Shown one piece after another: positions 27,476-34,181 of a DNA stretch of 38,936 nucleotides. The notes under the pieces are model-generated. The model was not told where the DNA came from and ran no database searches. It saw nothing but the letters and a program-made list of their open reading frames with translations. The position numbers and the translations under genes are program-made. The DNA comes from Candidatus Nanopelagicales bacterium. GTDB taxonomy: Bacteria > Actinomycetota > Actinomycetes > Nanopelagicales > Nanopelagicaceae. The DNA lies in assembly GCA_030830475.1 (NCBI GenBank), contig JAURMX010000027.1:1-38936 (forward strand), written 5' to 3'. Each line of letters starts with the position of its first letter. The first letter of the stretch is position 1.

Positions 27476-28297
27476 TTATTGAAACTTACCCTTTAAAGAG
27501 AACTTCTTAGCATCAACTTTGGTGCCATCGGAGTAGACCGACTGAAGTAGGAACTGAGTTCCACCCTCATCACCGACCTTAGCAATTTCGTAGGAGAGTT
27601 GATCCGCTGCAACCGTGGTTACTTCAGTGAAATCAACCGCGTTGTAGGAAACTGAGATTACATATCCGGTGAGACCTTCTGTTGCATCTGGAGCCTTCCA
27701 GCGCAGAGTTACGCCTTCGCTGCCATTAGCAATTGCTACGAAGCTTTGTGGAGCTTCATATGCAGAAAGCGCTGGCTCTTCACTTGCGCTTTCAGATGGT
27801 TCCGCGGTTGGCTCCTCAGAAACAGACTCAGATGCGGTTGGAGTTGGTGTAGCACCTTCATCATCAGAGGAGTTGGTCAATGCAAAAATCGCGAGTAGAA
27901 CTACGCCAGCAATTACCAAGAACAAAACATTGCTAGAACTTTTCTTTGCTGGTGCAGCTGGTGCCGCTGTTTTTGCAGGAGCTGGTGTGCTGGTTACTGC
28001 AGCGGTGCTGCGAGATGGAACCGGTGGAATAACAATCTTTGCAGCATCAACTTTTGCGCTCGCACTTTTCTTTGCTGCAACTTTCTTGATTGCTGGCTTC
28101 TTGGTTGCTGACTTCTTGGTTGCTGGCTTCTTGGCTGCGGCTTTCTTAATCGGACGCTTTGCCGATTTCTTTACAGCTTTCTTGGCGGTTTTCTTAACCG
28201 CTTTCTTGCCCGATTTGTTAGCCACTTTTTTGGCCGGGCGCTTTGCAGCCGCCTTTTTAACTGGGCGCTTTGCAGAAGCTTTCTTCTTTGCTGCCAC
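27476..28297 (-). CDS. H1-like tail, one membrane helix and FN3-like domain protein
   Basis: The function is not known. The 273-residue protein has a Lys/Ala/Pro-rich N-terminal tail (residues 1-87, repeated KKAxAKRPxKK units like bacterial histone H1-like proteins), a Pro/Ala/Thr linker, one membrane helix at 123-141 (VLFLVIAGVVLLAIFAL), an acidic Ser/Glu/Pro linker (142-178) and a C-terminal fibronectin-III-like domain (about 182-273, with VTLRWKAP and GYVISVSYN). By the positive-inside rule the tail is cytosolic and the FN3 domain is outside. The start is GTG 28297 with strong GAAGGAG. It could tether DNA, RNA or acidic partners to the envelope, but this is inference. Confidence 0.8.
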   Translation of the reverse strand: MAAKKKASAKRPVKKAAAKRPAKKVANKSGKKAVKKTAKKAVKKSAKRPIKKAAAKKPATKKSATKKPAIKKVAAKKSASAKVDAAKIVIPPVPSRSTAAVTSTPAPAKTAAPAAPAKKSSSNVLFLVIAGVVLLAIFALTNSSDDEGATPTPTASESVSEEPTAEPSESASEEPALSAYEAPQSFVAIANGSEGVTLRWKAPDATEGLTGYVISVSYNAVDFTEVTTVAADQLSYEIAKVGDEGGTQFLLQSVYSDGTKVDAKKFSLKGKFQ

Positions 28298-28392
28298 AAC
28301 TACTCCTTCGACGTAATTTCGCTGCTTTGCTTAAGAGTGCAAGGCAGATTCAATGGCATAAGCCTACCTGCGCTATTTAAAAGTAGATGCCT

Positions 28393-28995
28393 TTAAAGGC
28401 CAATGAAGGGCTGGATTTTCGGGGCGATTTCACGCAACGCCTTGCCGCGATGACTGATCTCATCCTTCTGCTGTGGCGTCATCTGCGCAGTGGTTATCGT
28501 AAATCCTTCTGGTTGGAATATTGGGTCATAACCAAAGCCAAACTCACCCTCAGGCGTGAAGCGAACAACTCCAGACAGCTCTCCCCTAACGGTGAGATTT
28601 CTGCCATCTGGCATTGCAACCGCGATAACGCAGACAAATTGAGCGCCGCGTTGTTCAACCGGGACATCCTGCAACTCAATAAGTACCTTCTCTATATTTG
28701 CAGCATCATCGCCATGTCTGCCGGCCCAGCGCGCAGAAAATACCCCTGGTGCTCCATTTAAGGCATCGATTGCGATTCCACTGTCATCTGCCAGTGCTGG
28801 AAAGCCGGTCAAAGTGGCGATGGTATGGGCTTTTAGCAAGGCGTTCTCTTCAAAGGTGGCGCCGGTCTCTTCGACATCTGCTAAATCAAACTCAGATACA
28901 GAGCGAAGGCGCAGGTTTGGCGCATGTTCAAATAGCAATCTCTGTAACTCAGCAATTTTGCCTTGATTGCGGGTAGCAACAACTAATTCGTTCAT
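28393..28995 (-). CDS. rdgB: XTP/dITP diphosphatase (RdgB/HAM1)
   Basis: This housecleaning enzyme hydrolyses dITP and XTP to keep deaminated purines out of DNA. The 200-residue protein starts with VVATRNQGKIAELQRLL, and has TFEENALLKAH, LADDSGIAIDALNGAPGVFSAR (in adjoining parts), the GFGYDPIFQPEG motif and the C-terminal SHRGKAL. It lies 21 bp after rph; the rdgB-rph-murI order is common in actinobacteria. A 12-bp palindrome (GCCTTTAAAGGC, 28389-28400) covers its stop codon. Confidence 0.96.
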   Translation of the reverse strand: MNELVVATRNQGKIAELQRLLFEHAPNLRLRSVSEFDLADVEETGATFEENALLKAHTIATLTGFPALADDSGIAIDALNGAPGVFSARWAGRHGDDAANIEKVLIELQDVPVEQRGAQFVCVIAVAMPDGRNLTVRGELSGVVRFTPEGEFGFGYDPIFQPEGFTITTAQMTPQQKDEISHRGKALREIAPKIQPFIGL

Positions 28996-29016
28996 CGTAA
29001 TAATCTCAAAGAGGAG

Positions 29017-29790
29017 TTAACGGGCTAATGCGGATTTTTGCAGTTCGGCAAGCTGCAGACATCCCTTAGAACCTAAATCAAGGAGTTGATTAAGAAGCTC
29101 TCTATCAAAAGGTTTTCCTTCAGCTGTTCCCTGCACCTCAACAAATTTTCCGTCACCAGTACAGACAATATTCATATCGGTTTCGGCGGTTACATCCTCT
29201 TCATAGCAAAGATCAAGCATCGGGGTGCCATCAATGATTCCAACACTAACTGCGGCAACCGAATCTGAAAGCGGCGATTTTCCAGTGATATGTCCCTGCT
29301 TCATAGCCCAAGAGATTGCATCACTTAAAGCAACATAGGCGCCGGTTATTGCGGCGGTGCGGGTTCCACCATCGGCCTGCAAAACATCGCAATCTAAAAC
29401 GATGGTGTTTTCACCCAAAGCCTTCATATCAACGATGGAGCGCAAAGAGCGTCCAATTAGACGAGAGATTTCCTGGGTACGTCCGCCCAACTTTCCTTTC
29501 ACACTTTCGCGATCAGAGCGGGTGTGCGTGGCGCGCGGCAACATTGAGTACTCCGATGTAACCCAACCTTTTCCAGAACCGACCAACCATCTTGGAACTC
29601 CTGGAGTAAACGAAGCAACACATAAAACCCGGGTATTTCCAAAGGAAACTAGTACTGACCCCTCAGCCTGATTCAGCCAGCCTCGTTCAAAATTGATTTG
29701 TCTTAAATGGGTTGCGCTCCTGCCATCGATGCGGCCAGATGAGTTGCTGCCGGTGGAATTTAGAGATGTTGAGTTATCGCTGGCTGACAC
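29017..29790 (-). CDS. rph: Ribonuclease PH
   Basis: This phosphate-dependent 3' exonuclease trims tRNA precursors. The 257-residue protein has an N-terminal Ser/Asn-rich extension of about 20 residues, then [47 protein letters not shown] and the phosphate-site segment [17 protein letters not shown], followed by [19 protein letters not shown]. The start is GTG 29790. It lies between murI and rdgB. Confidence 0.97.
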   Translation of the reverse strand: MSASDNSTSLNSTGSNSSGRIDGRSATHLRQINFERGWLNQAEGSVLVSFGNTRVLCVASFTPGVPRWLVGSGKGWVTSEYSMLPRATHTRSDRESVKGKLGGRTQEISRLIGRSLRSIVDMKALGENTIVLDCDVLQADGGTRTAAITGAYVALSDAISWAMKQGHITGKSPLSDSVAAVSVGIIDGTPMLDLCYEEDVTAETDMNIVCTGDGKFVEVQGTAEGKPFDRELLNQLLDLGSKGCLQLAELQKSALAR

Positions 29791-29835
29791 TGGCGCTCTC
29801 TTTCACTTGAGAAATAGAAATCAAAAAAGTAATGC

Positions 29836-30726
29836 TCAAAGTTTACCTTTAACAAAGTTGACCTCAGGACCCAGGAATCTTCTAGCTAAATTAGCAAAGT
29901 TCTCCGGATCTCCACTTGAGATAAATTGATGTGTGGCTGGTGTGGATTGGGTACGTAACAAATTGTTTTGTACTAAAACTCGGTACAGATCTTTAGCTGT
30001 CTCCTCAGCGCTTGAAACTAGAGTGACCTCATTGCCCATCACATATGAGATGACACCAGTTAGCAATGGATAATGGGTGCAACCTAAAACCAAGGTATCT
30101 ATATCTGCTTTCTTCAGTGGTTGAAAATATTGCTCTGCGGCTGCCGTAACCGAAGCTCCAGATGTCTCTCCTCGCTCGACAAAGTTAACAAAATCCGGAC
30201 AGGCCACTGTTGTTAAATCTAATTGAGGGGCTGCTGCAAAGGCATCGTTGTAAGCCTGCGAATCAATGGTGGTTTGTGTTCCGATCACACCGATCTTGCC
30301 GCTCTTGGTCGCAGAAACTGCGCGACGTACCGCTGGTTGAATAACCTCAATAACCGGTATCGAATACCGCTCACGAGCATCACGAAGCATTGCAGCGCTC
30401 GCGGTGTTGCAGGCGATAACAATCGCTTTTACTCCAGCATTGACCAGGGAGTCCATAATCTCTAAAGCAAAGGAGCGCACCTCAGCTAAAGGGCGCGGGC
30501 CATAAGGTCCACGGGCGGTATCACCAAAGTAGATGGTGGATTCATTTGGTAGCTGATCAATAATCGCTCGAGCTACGGTCAGCCCACCTAGTCCAGAATC
30601 AAATATGCCTATTGGTTGGTCGGCTTGATTGGCCTGATTTGAGGGTGATACTGAGCTCGAGGACACGGGTTGAAGTGTAAAGCCCCGCAAAACTGTGGCC
30701 TGGCTCATTAAAACTTCAGATTTCAT
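29836..30726 (-). CDS. murI: Glutamate racemase
   Basis: MurI makes D-glutamate for peptidoglycan. The 296-residue protein has [18 protein letters not shown], the first catalytic Cys in [13 protein letters not shown], and the second in [11 protein letters not shown], so both are present. The start chosen gives about 37 residues (Ser/Gln-rich) before the fold, longer than usual; a Met at 30708 (residue 7) does not remove it. It is divergent from the actinorhodopsin gene. Confidence 0.94.
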   Translation of the reverse strand: MKSEVLMSQATVLRGFTLQPVSSSSVSPSNQANQADQPIGIFDSGLGGLTVARAIIDQLPNESTIYFGDTARGPYGPRPLAEVRSFALEIMDSLVNAGVKAIVIACNTASAAMLRDARERYSIPVIEVIQPAVRRAVSATKSGKIGVIGTQTTIDSQAYNDAFAAAPQLDLTTVACPDFVNFVERGETSGASVTAAAEQYFQPLKKADIDTLVLGCTHYPLLTGVISYVMGNEVTLVSSAEETAKDLYRVLVQNNLLRTQSTPATHQFISSGDPENFANLARRFLGPEVNFVKGKL

Positions 30727-30772
30727 TGTCCGATTTGCCCCGAAAAGTCATAGAAAAAAGAAAGATTTCTTA

Positions 30773-30790
30773 GGAAATGCCGTGATTTCC
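30773..30790. promoter_or_regulatory. Inverted repeat between murI and actinorhodopsin
   Basis: GGAAAT and ATTTCC are perfect 6-bp arms with a 6-bp centre (GCCGTG), 47 bp ahead of murI. A further ATTTC lies at 30765-30769. It could be an operator for either divergent gene. A TTGACC at 30835-30840 with a poor TACGGA -10 seventeen bases on is the best, still weak, promoter guess for the rhodopsin. Confidence 0.35.
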
Positions 30791-30878
30791 GCTTGAACAA
30801 CTCATGAGTAGGTAGGACTCTTTACCCAATTGCGTTGACCGAGGCTTCATATGGGCCTACGGAAGATGTGATCGCTTA

Positions 30879-30921
30879 GCCCTAACTGGGCCGAGCAAGT
30901 CAGGCTCGATTAAACCCGAGC
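30879..30921 (+). promoter_or_regulatory. Structured leader with competing stems ahead of actinorhodopsin
   Basis: GCCC (30879-30882) pairs with GGGC (30888-30891). CGAGC (30892-30896) can pair with GCTCG (30904-30908), which can instead pair with CGAGC (30917-30921), so the two hairpins exclude each other. TAGCCC occurs at 30877 and again at 30930 just before the GGAGG site, so GGGC could also mask that region. No known riboswitch class is recognised. Confidence 0.4.
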
Positions 30922-30937
30922 GAACCTAATAGCCCAC

Positions 30938-30942
30938 GGAGG
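30938..30942 (+). promoter_or_regulatory. Ribosome binding site fixing a TTG start
   Basis: GGAGG lies 5 nt before TTG 30948, which supports TTG as the rhodopsin start since no ATG lies nearby in frame. An ATT at 30945 is too close to the site. Confidence 0.75.
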
Positions 30943-30947
30943 CCATT

Positions 30948-31727
30948 TTGCTTCAATTAACAGCAACCCAGTGGAGCGTTGTTTACAACATCCTTTCATT
31001 CGGACTTGTATCAATGCTTGCTACAACTGTTTACACCCTAGTTTCACAGCACCGCGTTCTTCCTAAGTATCGCAACGCGCTTGTGCTTTCCTCAATGGTT
31101 ACCTTTATCGCTGGTTACCACTACCTACGTATTTTTGATTCATTCAAAGATGCAACCGCAGAGGGCACATTCAATGTTGCCCATGATGTTAATGCCAGCT
31201 CAATGGCATTCAACGAGGGTTACCGCTACGTAGACTGGATTCTTACAGTTCCATTGCTTCTTGTTGAGGTAATTGCAGTTCTTGCTCTCGCTAAGGAAGC
31301 ATCCAAGTCAATGATCATGCGTCTTGTTCCTGCATCAGCAGCAATGATCGCACTTGGCTATCCTGGAGAGACCTCTTCAGATCAGGGTGAGAAGATTATG
31401 TGGGGCGTTCTCTCCACAATTCCATTCCTATACATTCTTTACGTACTATTCGTAGAGCTTGGTAAGTCACTTGATCGTCAGCCAGAAGGTGTTGCAGCAA
31501 CCATCGGTCGCCTACGTCTTCTACTTATCGCATCATGGGGCGTTTACCCAATCTCCTACCTACTTCCAATCATCGATGCAGATGGAGCAGCAAGCTCTGG
31601 AGCATTCGTTGGACGTCAAGTTGGTTACACCATCGCTGACGTAGTTGCGAAGTGCGTATGGGGTCTAACAATTCTAAAGATCGCTCGCATGAAGTCCATT
31701 GCAGAAGGCATGAAGGACGATCACTAA
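30948..31727 (+). CDS. Actinorhodopsin, light-driven proton pump
   Basis: The 259-residue protein is a seven-helix microbial rhodopsin. Helix C carries Asp96, Thr100 and Glu107 in YRYVDWILTVPLLLVE, the D-T-E pattern of proton pumps of the proteorhodopsin/xanthorhodopsin group. Lys235 in DVVAKCVWG binds retinal, and His58 (GYHYLRIF) matches the proteorhodopsin His75. Leu104 at the tuning position suggests green absorption. IALGYPGE and STIPFLYILYVLFVELGKSL are typical of actinorhodopsins. TTG start with GGAGG. Codon use is strongly biased, as for a highly expressed gene. No retinal or carotenoid gene is nearby. Confidence 0.95.
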   Translation: MLQLTATQWSVVYNILSFGLVSMLATTVYTLVSQHRVLPKYRNALVLSSMVTFIAGYHYLRIFDSFKDATAEGTFNVAHDVNASSMAFNEGYRYVDWILTVPLLLVEVIAVLALAKEASKSMIMRLVPASAAMIALGYPGETSSDQGEKIMWGVLSTIPFLYILYVLFVELGKSLDRQPEGVAATIGRLRLLLIASWGVYPISYLLPIIDADGAASSGAFVGRQVGYTIADVVAKCVWGLTILKIARMKSIAEGMKDDH

Positions 31728-31754
31728 GAACAATAAGCAAAAGTAGTAGTAAGG

Positions 31755-31783
31755 CAGGGCTCGGGAAACCGGGCCCTGTTTTT
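31755..31783 (+). terminator. Strong intrinsic terminator after actinorhodopsin
   Basis: CAGGGCTCGG pairs with CCGGGCCCTG (one G-U pair) around a GAAA tetraloop, followed by TTTTT. It lies 27 bp after the stop. Confidence 0.92.
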
Positions 31784-31804
31784 ATCTGTATTGTTTTACT
31801 TGTA

Positions 31805-32443
31805 TTACTGGCCTTCCAAAGCCTCTAGTAATGATTGTTGCAGCCAACCAATCCAGGAGTAAACGGCGTAGACCGCCTTCATTGGATCACTTTCGAGCAT
31901 TAACTCGTATTTCTTATGAACATCGGCATCTTGCATCTTTTCGCTGACCGCCCCTTCAACATGGGGCGTGCCCTTGTCTGAGCCGATTCCAAGACGAACC
32001 GCCAATGCCAACCGCAAATCATTTAGCCCGCCGAGCCAAGCGAGTGAGTCACTCATCGGTACGGTGATTTGAATTGAACCTTTGTCTAACGGAGTGTCTC
32101 CATTCCAATCTTCATCTTGTGGCAAAAGCGCTTCATAAATCAATATCGCATGGGCTTTTTTCTTTTCCCGTAAACCATGCTCTGTATAGCGGCGAAACTC
32201 CCCCGCGGCCTGCTCATCCTCGTATGCGTTAGGTAGCAACCTTCTCAATACTGGATCCTCCGGTGGAGCTTCCGAATTGGAGATTCCGACTAAATGCAAA
32301 AGTGGATCTACTTGATGGGATTGTCCATCACCATCGGCCAATAACTCAAGAAGCTGTTCAGTTAAATTTATTAATACATGAGCCTCTTGAGAGGTAAAGG
32401 TTATTGAAAAATCCCCATTATCGAGCGGGTGGAATGATGACAT
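31805..32443 (-). CDS. DUF2017 family protein
   Basis: The 212-residue protein belongs, by pattern and position next to clpS, to the actinobacterial DUF2017 family, whose function is not established. Visible features are FTSQEAHVLINLTEQLLELL, RRLLPNAYEDEQAAGEFRRY, LAWLGGLNDLRLALAVRLGI and the C-terminal YAVYSWIGWLQQSLLEAL. It is acidic and soluble. The start is taken at ATG 32443; TTG 32464 would add 7 residues. The same clpS-DUF2017 pair occurs in mycobacteria, so a role with ClpS in proteolysis is possible. Confidence 0.8.
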   Translation of the reverse strand: MSSFHPLDNGDFSITFTSQEAHVLINLTEQLLELLADGDGQSHQVDPLLHLVGISNSEAPPEDPVLRRLLPNAYEDEQAAGEFRRYTEHGLREKKKAHAILIYEALLPQDEDWNGDTPLDKGSIQITVPMSDSLAWLGGLNDLRLALAVRLGIGSDKGTPHVEGAVSEKMQDADVHKKYELMLESDPMKAVYAVYSWIGWLQQSLLEALEGQ

Positions 32444-32470
32444 TTGATTTAACCTACAACTCAATCTTCT

Positions 32471-32761
32471 TCACGGCTCAATCTCTCTTTGCACGGTGGC
32501 CCACAATCCATATTCATGGAGTCTTTGCACATCCCGCTCCATCTCTTCTCGAGTTCCGGAGGTAACTACCGCTTTGCCTTCATTGTGAACCTTCAACATC
32601 AACTCAGTTGCACGTTCCTTTGAGTAGCCAAACAAAACCATGAAGACATGGGTTACATAACTCATTAGATTTACTGGGTCATCCCAAACCACACATACCC
32701 AAGGTCGATCTGCGCGAAGATCTGTCTCAATTTCGGACTCAGTAATTGTGCCAAGTGCCAC
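32471..32761 (-). CDS. clpS: ATP-dependent Clp protease adaptor ClpS
   Basis: ClpS delivers N-degron substrates to the Clp ATPase. The 96-residue protein has the flexible N-terminal tail, the core [20 protein letters not shown] with the D-D-P-x-N motif of the N-degron pocket, [20 protein letters not shown] and the C-terminal strand with GLWATVQRE. The start is GTG 32761. It lies 27 bp ahead of DUF2017 and after DUF3039 on the same strand. Confidence 0.95.
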   Translation of the reverse strand: MALGTITESEIETDLRADRPWVCVVWDDPVNLMSYVTHVFMVLFGYSKERATELMLKVHNEGKAVVTSGTREEMERDVQRLHEYGLWATVQREIEP

Positions 32762-32816
32762 TCTTACTAAACCTCACATTTGTTATTAATCATCTTAGTA
32801 ATCATTAAAGTGAAAA

Positions 32817-33179
32817 TCATTCTGGAGAGTTGAGATTGCCGCCGTTGTCGCTGCCGCCGTTGTCATCTGGGCCTTTGCGTAAGCCGGCATGAATCTCTTT
32901 GCAGGTGGGACAGATAGGAAACTTCTTTGGATCTCGGGAAGGCACCCATCGTTTGCCACAAAGCGCGGTAACTGGCTTGCCCGAAACCGCTGATTCGACG
33001 ATTTTGTCCTTCTTTACATAGTGCGAAAATCTTTCATGATCGCCAGATTCAAGATCCTCTTGATGGCGGGTATCCAATTGCTCATCAATCAGGGTGTCGG
33101 TTTGTCCAATACTCTCTGGTCCCAAGCCGCCCTTACCGCGGGAAAACAACCCCATTTTCCAGTTTGGCGCTTCCTTCAT
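32817..33179 (-). CDS. DUF3039 family protein, probable zinc ribbon
   Basis: The 120-residue protein has the DUF3039 core GDHERFSHYVKKDKIVESAV followed by ALCGKRWVPSRDPKKF and ICPTCKEIH. Cys74, Cys90 and Cys93, with His48, His53 or His97, could hold a zinc ion. The tail is Gly/Asn/Asp-rich. The family is mainly actinobacterial and its function is unknown. No Shine-Dalgarno sequence precedes ATG 33179, but TATTAT lies 6 nt upstream, so the message is probably leaderless. A Met at residue 9 is an alternative start. Confidence 0.8.
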   Translation of the reverse strand: MKEAPNWKMGLFSRGKGGLGPESIGQTDTLIDEQLDTRHQEDLESGDHERFSHYVKKDKIVESAVSGKPVTALCGKRWVPSRDPKKFPICPTCKEIHAGLRKGPDDNGGSDNGGNLNSPE

Positions 33180-33185
33180 AGCCGC

Positions 33186-33191
33186 ATAATA
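33186..33191 (-). promoter_or_regulatory. Candidate -10 for a leaderless DUF3039 message
   Basis: TATTAT on the minus strand ends 6 nt before ATG 33179 (spacer GCGGCT). It is the closest match to the TATAAT consensus among the candidates in this window. Confidence 0.6.
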
Positions 33192-33224
33192 AAGGTAAAT
33201 TCTCAGAGAAATCTGAACGCGACG

Positions 33225-33230
33225 TAGGAT
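33225..33230 (+). promoter_or_regulatory. Candidate -10 for a leaderless argF message
   Basis: TAGGAT ends 6 nt before ATG 33237 (spacer AAGCAG). The AGGA inside it could also serve as a weak ribosome binding site, so the two readings compete. It lies in a 57-bp divergent region shared with DUF3039. Confidence 0.45.
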
Positions 33231-33236
33231 AAGCAG

Positions 33237-34172
33237 ATGAAGGATCTATTAAAGACGGAGCATCTATCGCGGGCCGATGTCGAGCTACTGTTTGAGACCG
33301 CTGCCCGGTTTGCTAAAGATCCAACATCGGCCGCAGAAACCTTGGCTCACAAGAGCGTCGCGGTTTATATGTCAAAGCCCTCAACCCGCACCCGGTTGGC
33401 GACTGAAACCGCGGTCGCACATCTTGGTGGCACTCCGATTTTTCTACGCAGCGATGAGTTGCAAATTGGTCGTGGCGAAACCATCGCTGATACCGCAAAG
33501 GTTATTAGTCAATTTTGTAGCGCGCTTTTGATTCGCACCTATGCGCAATCTGAGGTTGATGAGCTTGGTGCTAATGCGAGTATTCCAGTAATTAACGGTT
33601 TAACTGATTACGACCATCCAACTCAAGCTTTAGCGGACTGGATTACGATAAGAGAGAAATTTGGAAAAGATATCTCGGGACGTAAATTTGTTTATTTAGG
33701 TGATGGAAACAATGTCACCACAGCTTGGTTGATGATGGGCGCGATTATGGGTGCGCATGTCGTTGCCGCTACCCCATCCGGCAAATGGGCTCCGGATACA
33801 AAGGTTGTTGAGACCGCCAAGAAGATCGCGCAAGCAAATGGTGGAGCTGTAGAGGTTACCCATGATCCGATAGCTGCTGCGAAAGATGCTGCGGTTTTGT
33901 ATACCGATGTTTGGATGTCTATGGGCGATCCCGAAAGTGAGCGAAAAGAAAAGGAGATTGCGCTAGCGCCCTTTAAAATTACTGAAAAATTAATGGCTAC
34001 AGCCGCCTCTGACAGCATCTTTATGCACTGTCTGCCAGCGCACAGGGGCGAAGAGGTAGAGGCCGCGGTAATCGATGGACCGCGCTCTGTAATTTGGCGA
34101 GAGGCCTTCCATCGCCGCACCACAATCCAGTCCATAATCTTTCATCTGGTTCGCGGCGAATTGAAAGGCTAG
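33237..34172 (+). CDS. argF: Ornithine carbamoyltransferase
   Basis: The enzyme makes citrulline from ornithine and carbamoyl phosphate in arginine synthesis. The 311-residue protein has the carbamoyl-phosphate loop MSKPSTRTR, IGRGETIADTAKVIS, NGLTDYDHPTQALAD, the ornithine-binding DVWMSMG, and the catalytic HCLPAHRGEEV. These distinguish it from aspartate carbamoyltransferase. It stands apart from other arg genes (argS is 13 kb away), and is followed by the transhydrogenase genes after 9 bp. Confidence 0.94.
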   Translation: MKDLLKTEHLSRADVELLFETAARFAKDPTSAAETLAHKSVAVYMSKPSTRTRLATETAVAHLGGTPIFLRSDELQIGRGETIADTAKVISQFCSALLIRTYAQSEVDELGANASIPVINGLTDYDHPTQALADWITIREKFGKDISGRKFVYLGDGNNVTTAWLMMGAIMGAHVVAATPSGKWAPDTKVVETAKKIAQANGGAVEVTHDPIAAAKDAAVLYTDVWMSMGDPESERKEKEIALAPFKITEKLMATAASDSIFMHCLPAHRGEEVEAAVIDGPRSVIWREAFHRRTTIQSIIFHLVRGELKG

Positions 34173-34175
34173 GCT
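34170..34175 (+). promoter_or_regulatory. Candidate -10 ahead of pntA, overlapping the argF stop
   Basis: TAGGCT contains the argF stop codon and ends 6 nt before ATG 34182 (spacer TTCCAA). It fits TANNNT only. pntA may instead be read through from argF with weak ribosome binding. Confidence 0.3.
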
Positions 34176-34181
34176 TTCCAA

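Noticed and set aside
27669-28316. A 215-codon plus-strand open frame rich in Ala and Phe
   Set aside because: It is the mirror of the lysine-rich H1-like gene: AAG/AAA and GCx codons on the minus strand read as Phe/Leu and Ala on the plus strand. The minus frame has a strong ribosome binding site and a sensible domain order.
33692-34135. A 147-codon minus-strand frame inside argF
   Set aside because: It is antisense to all the conserved ornithine carbamoyltransferase motifs and has no features of its own.
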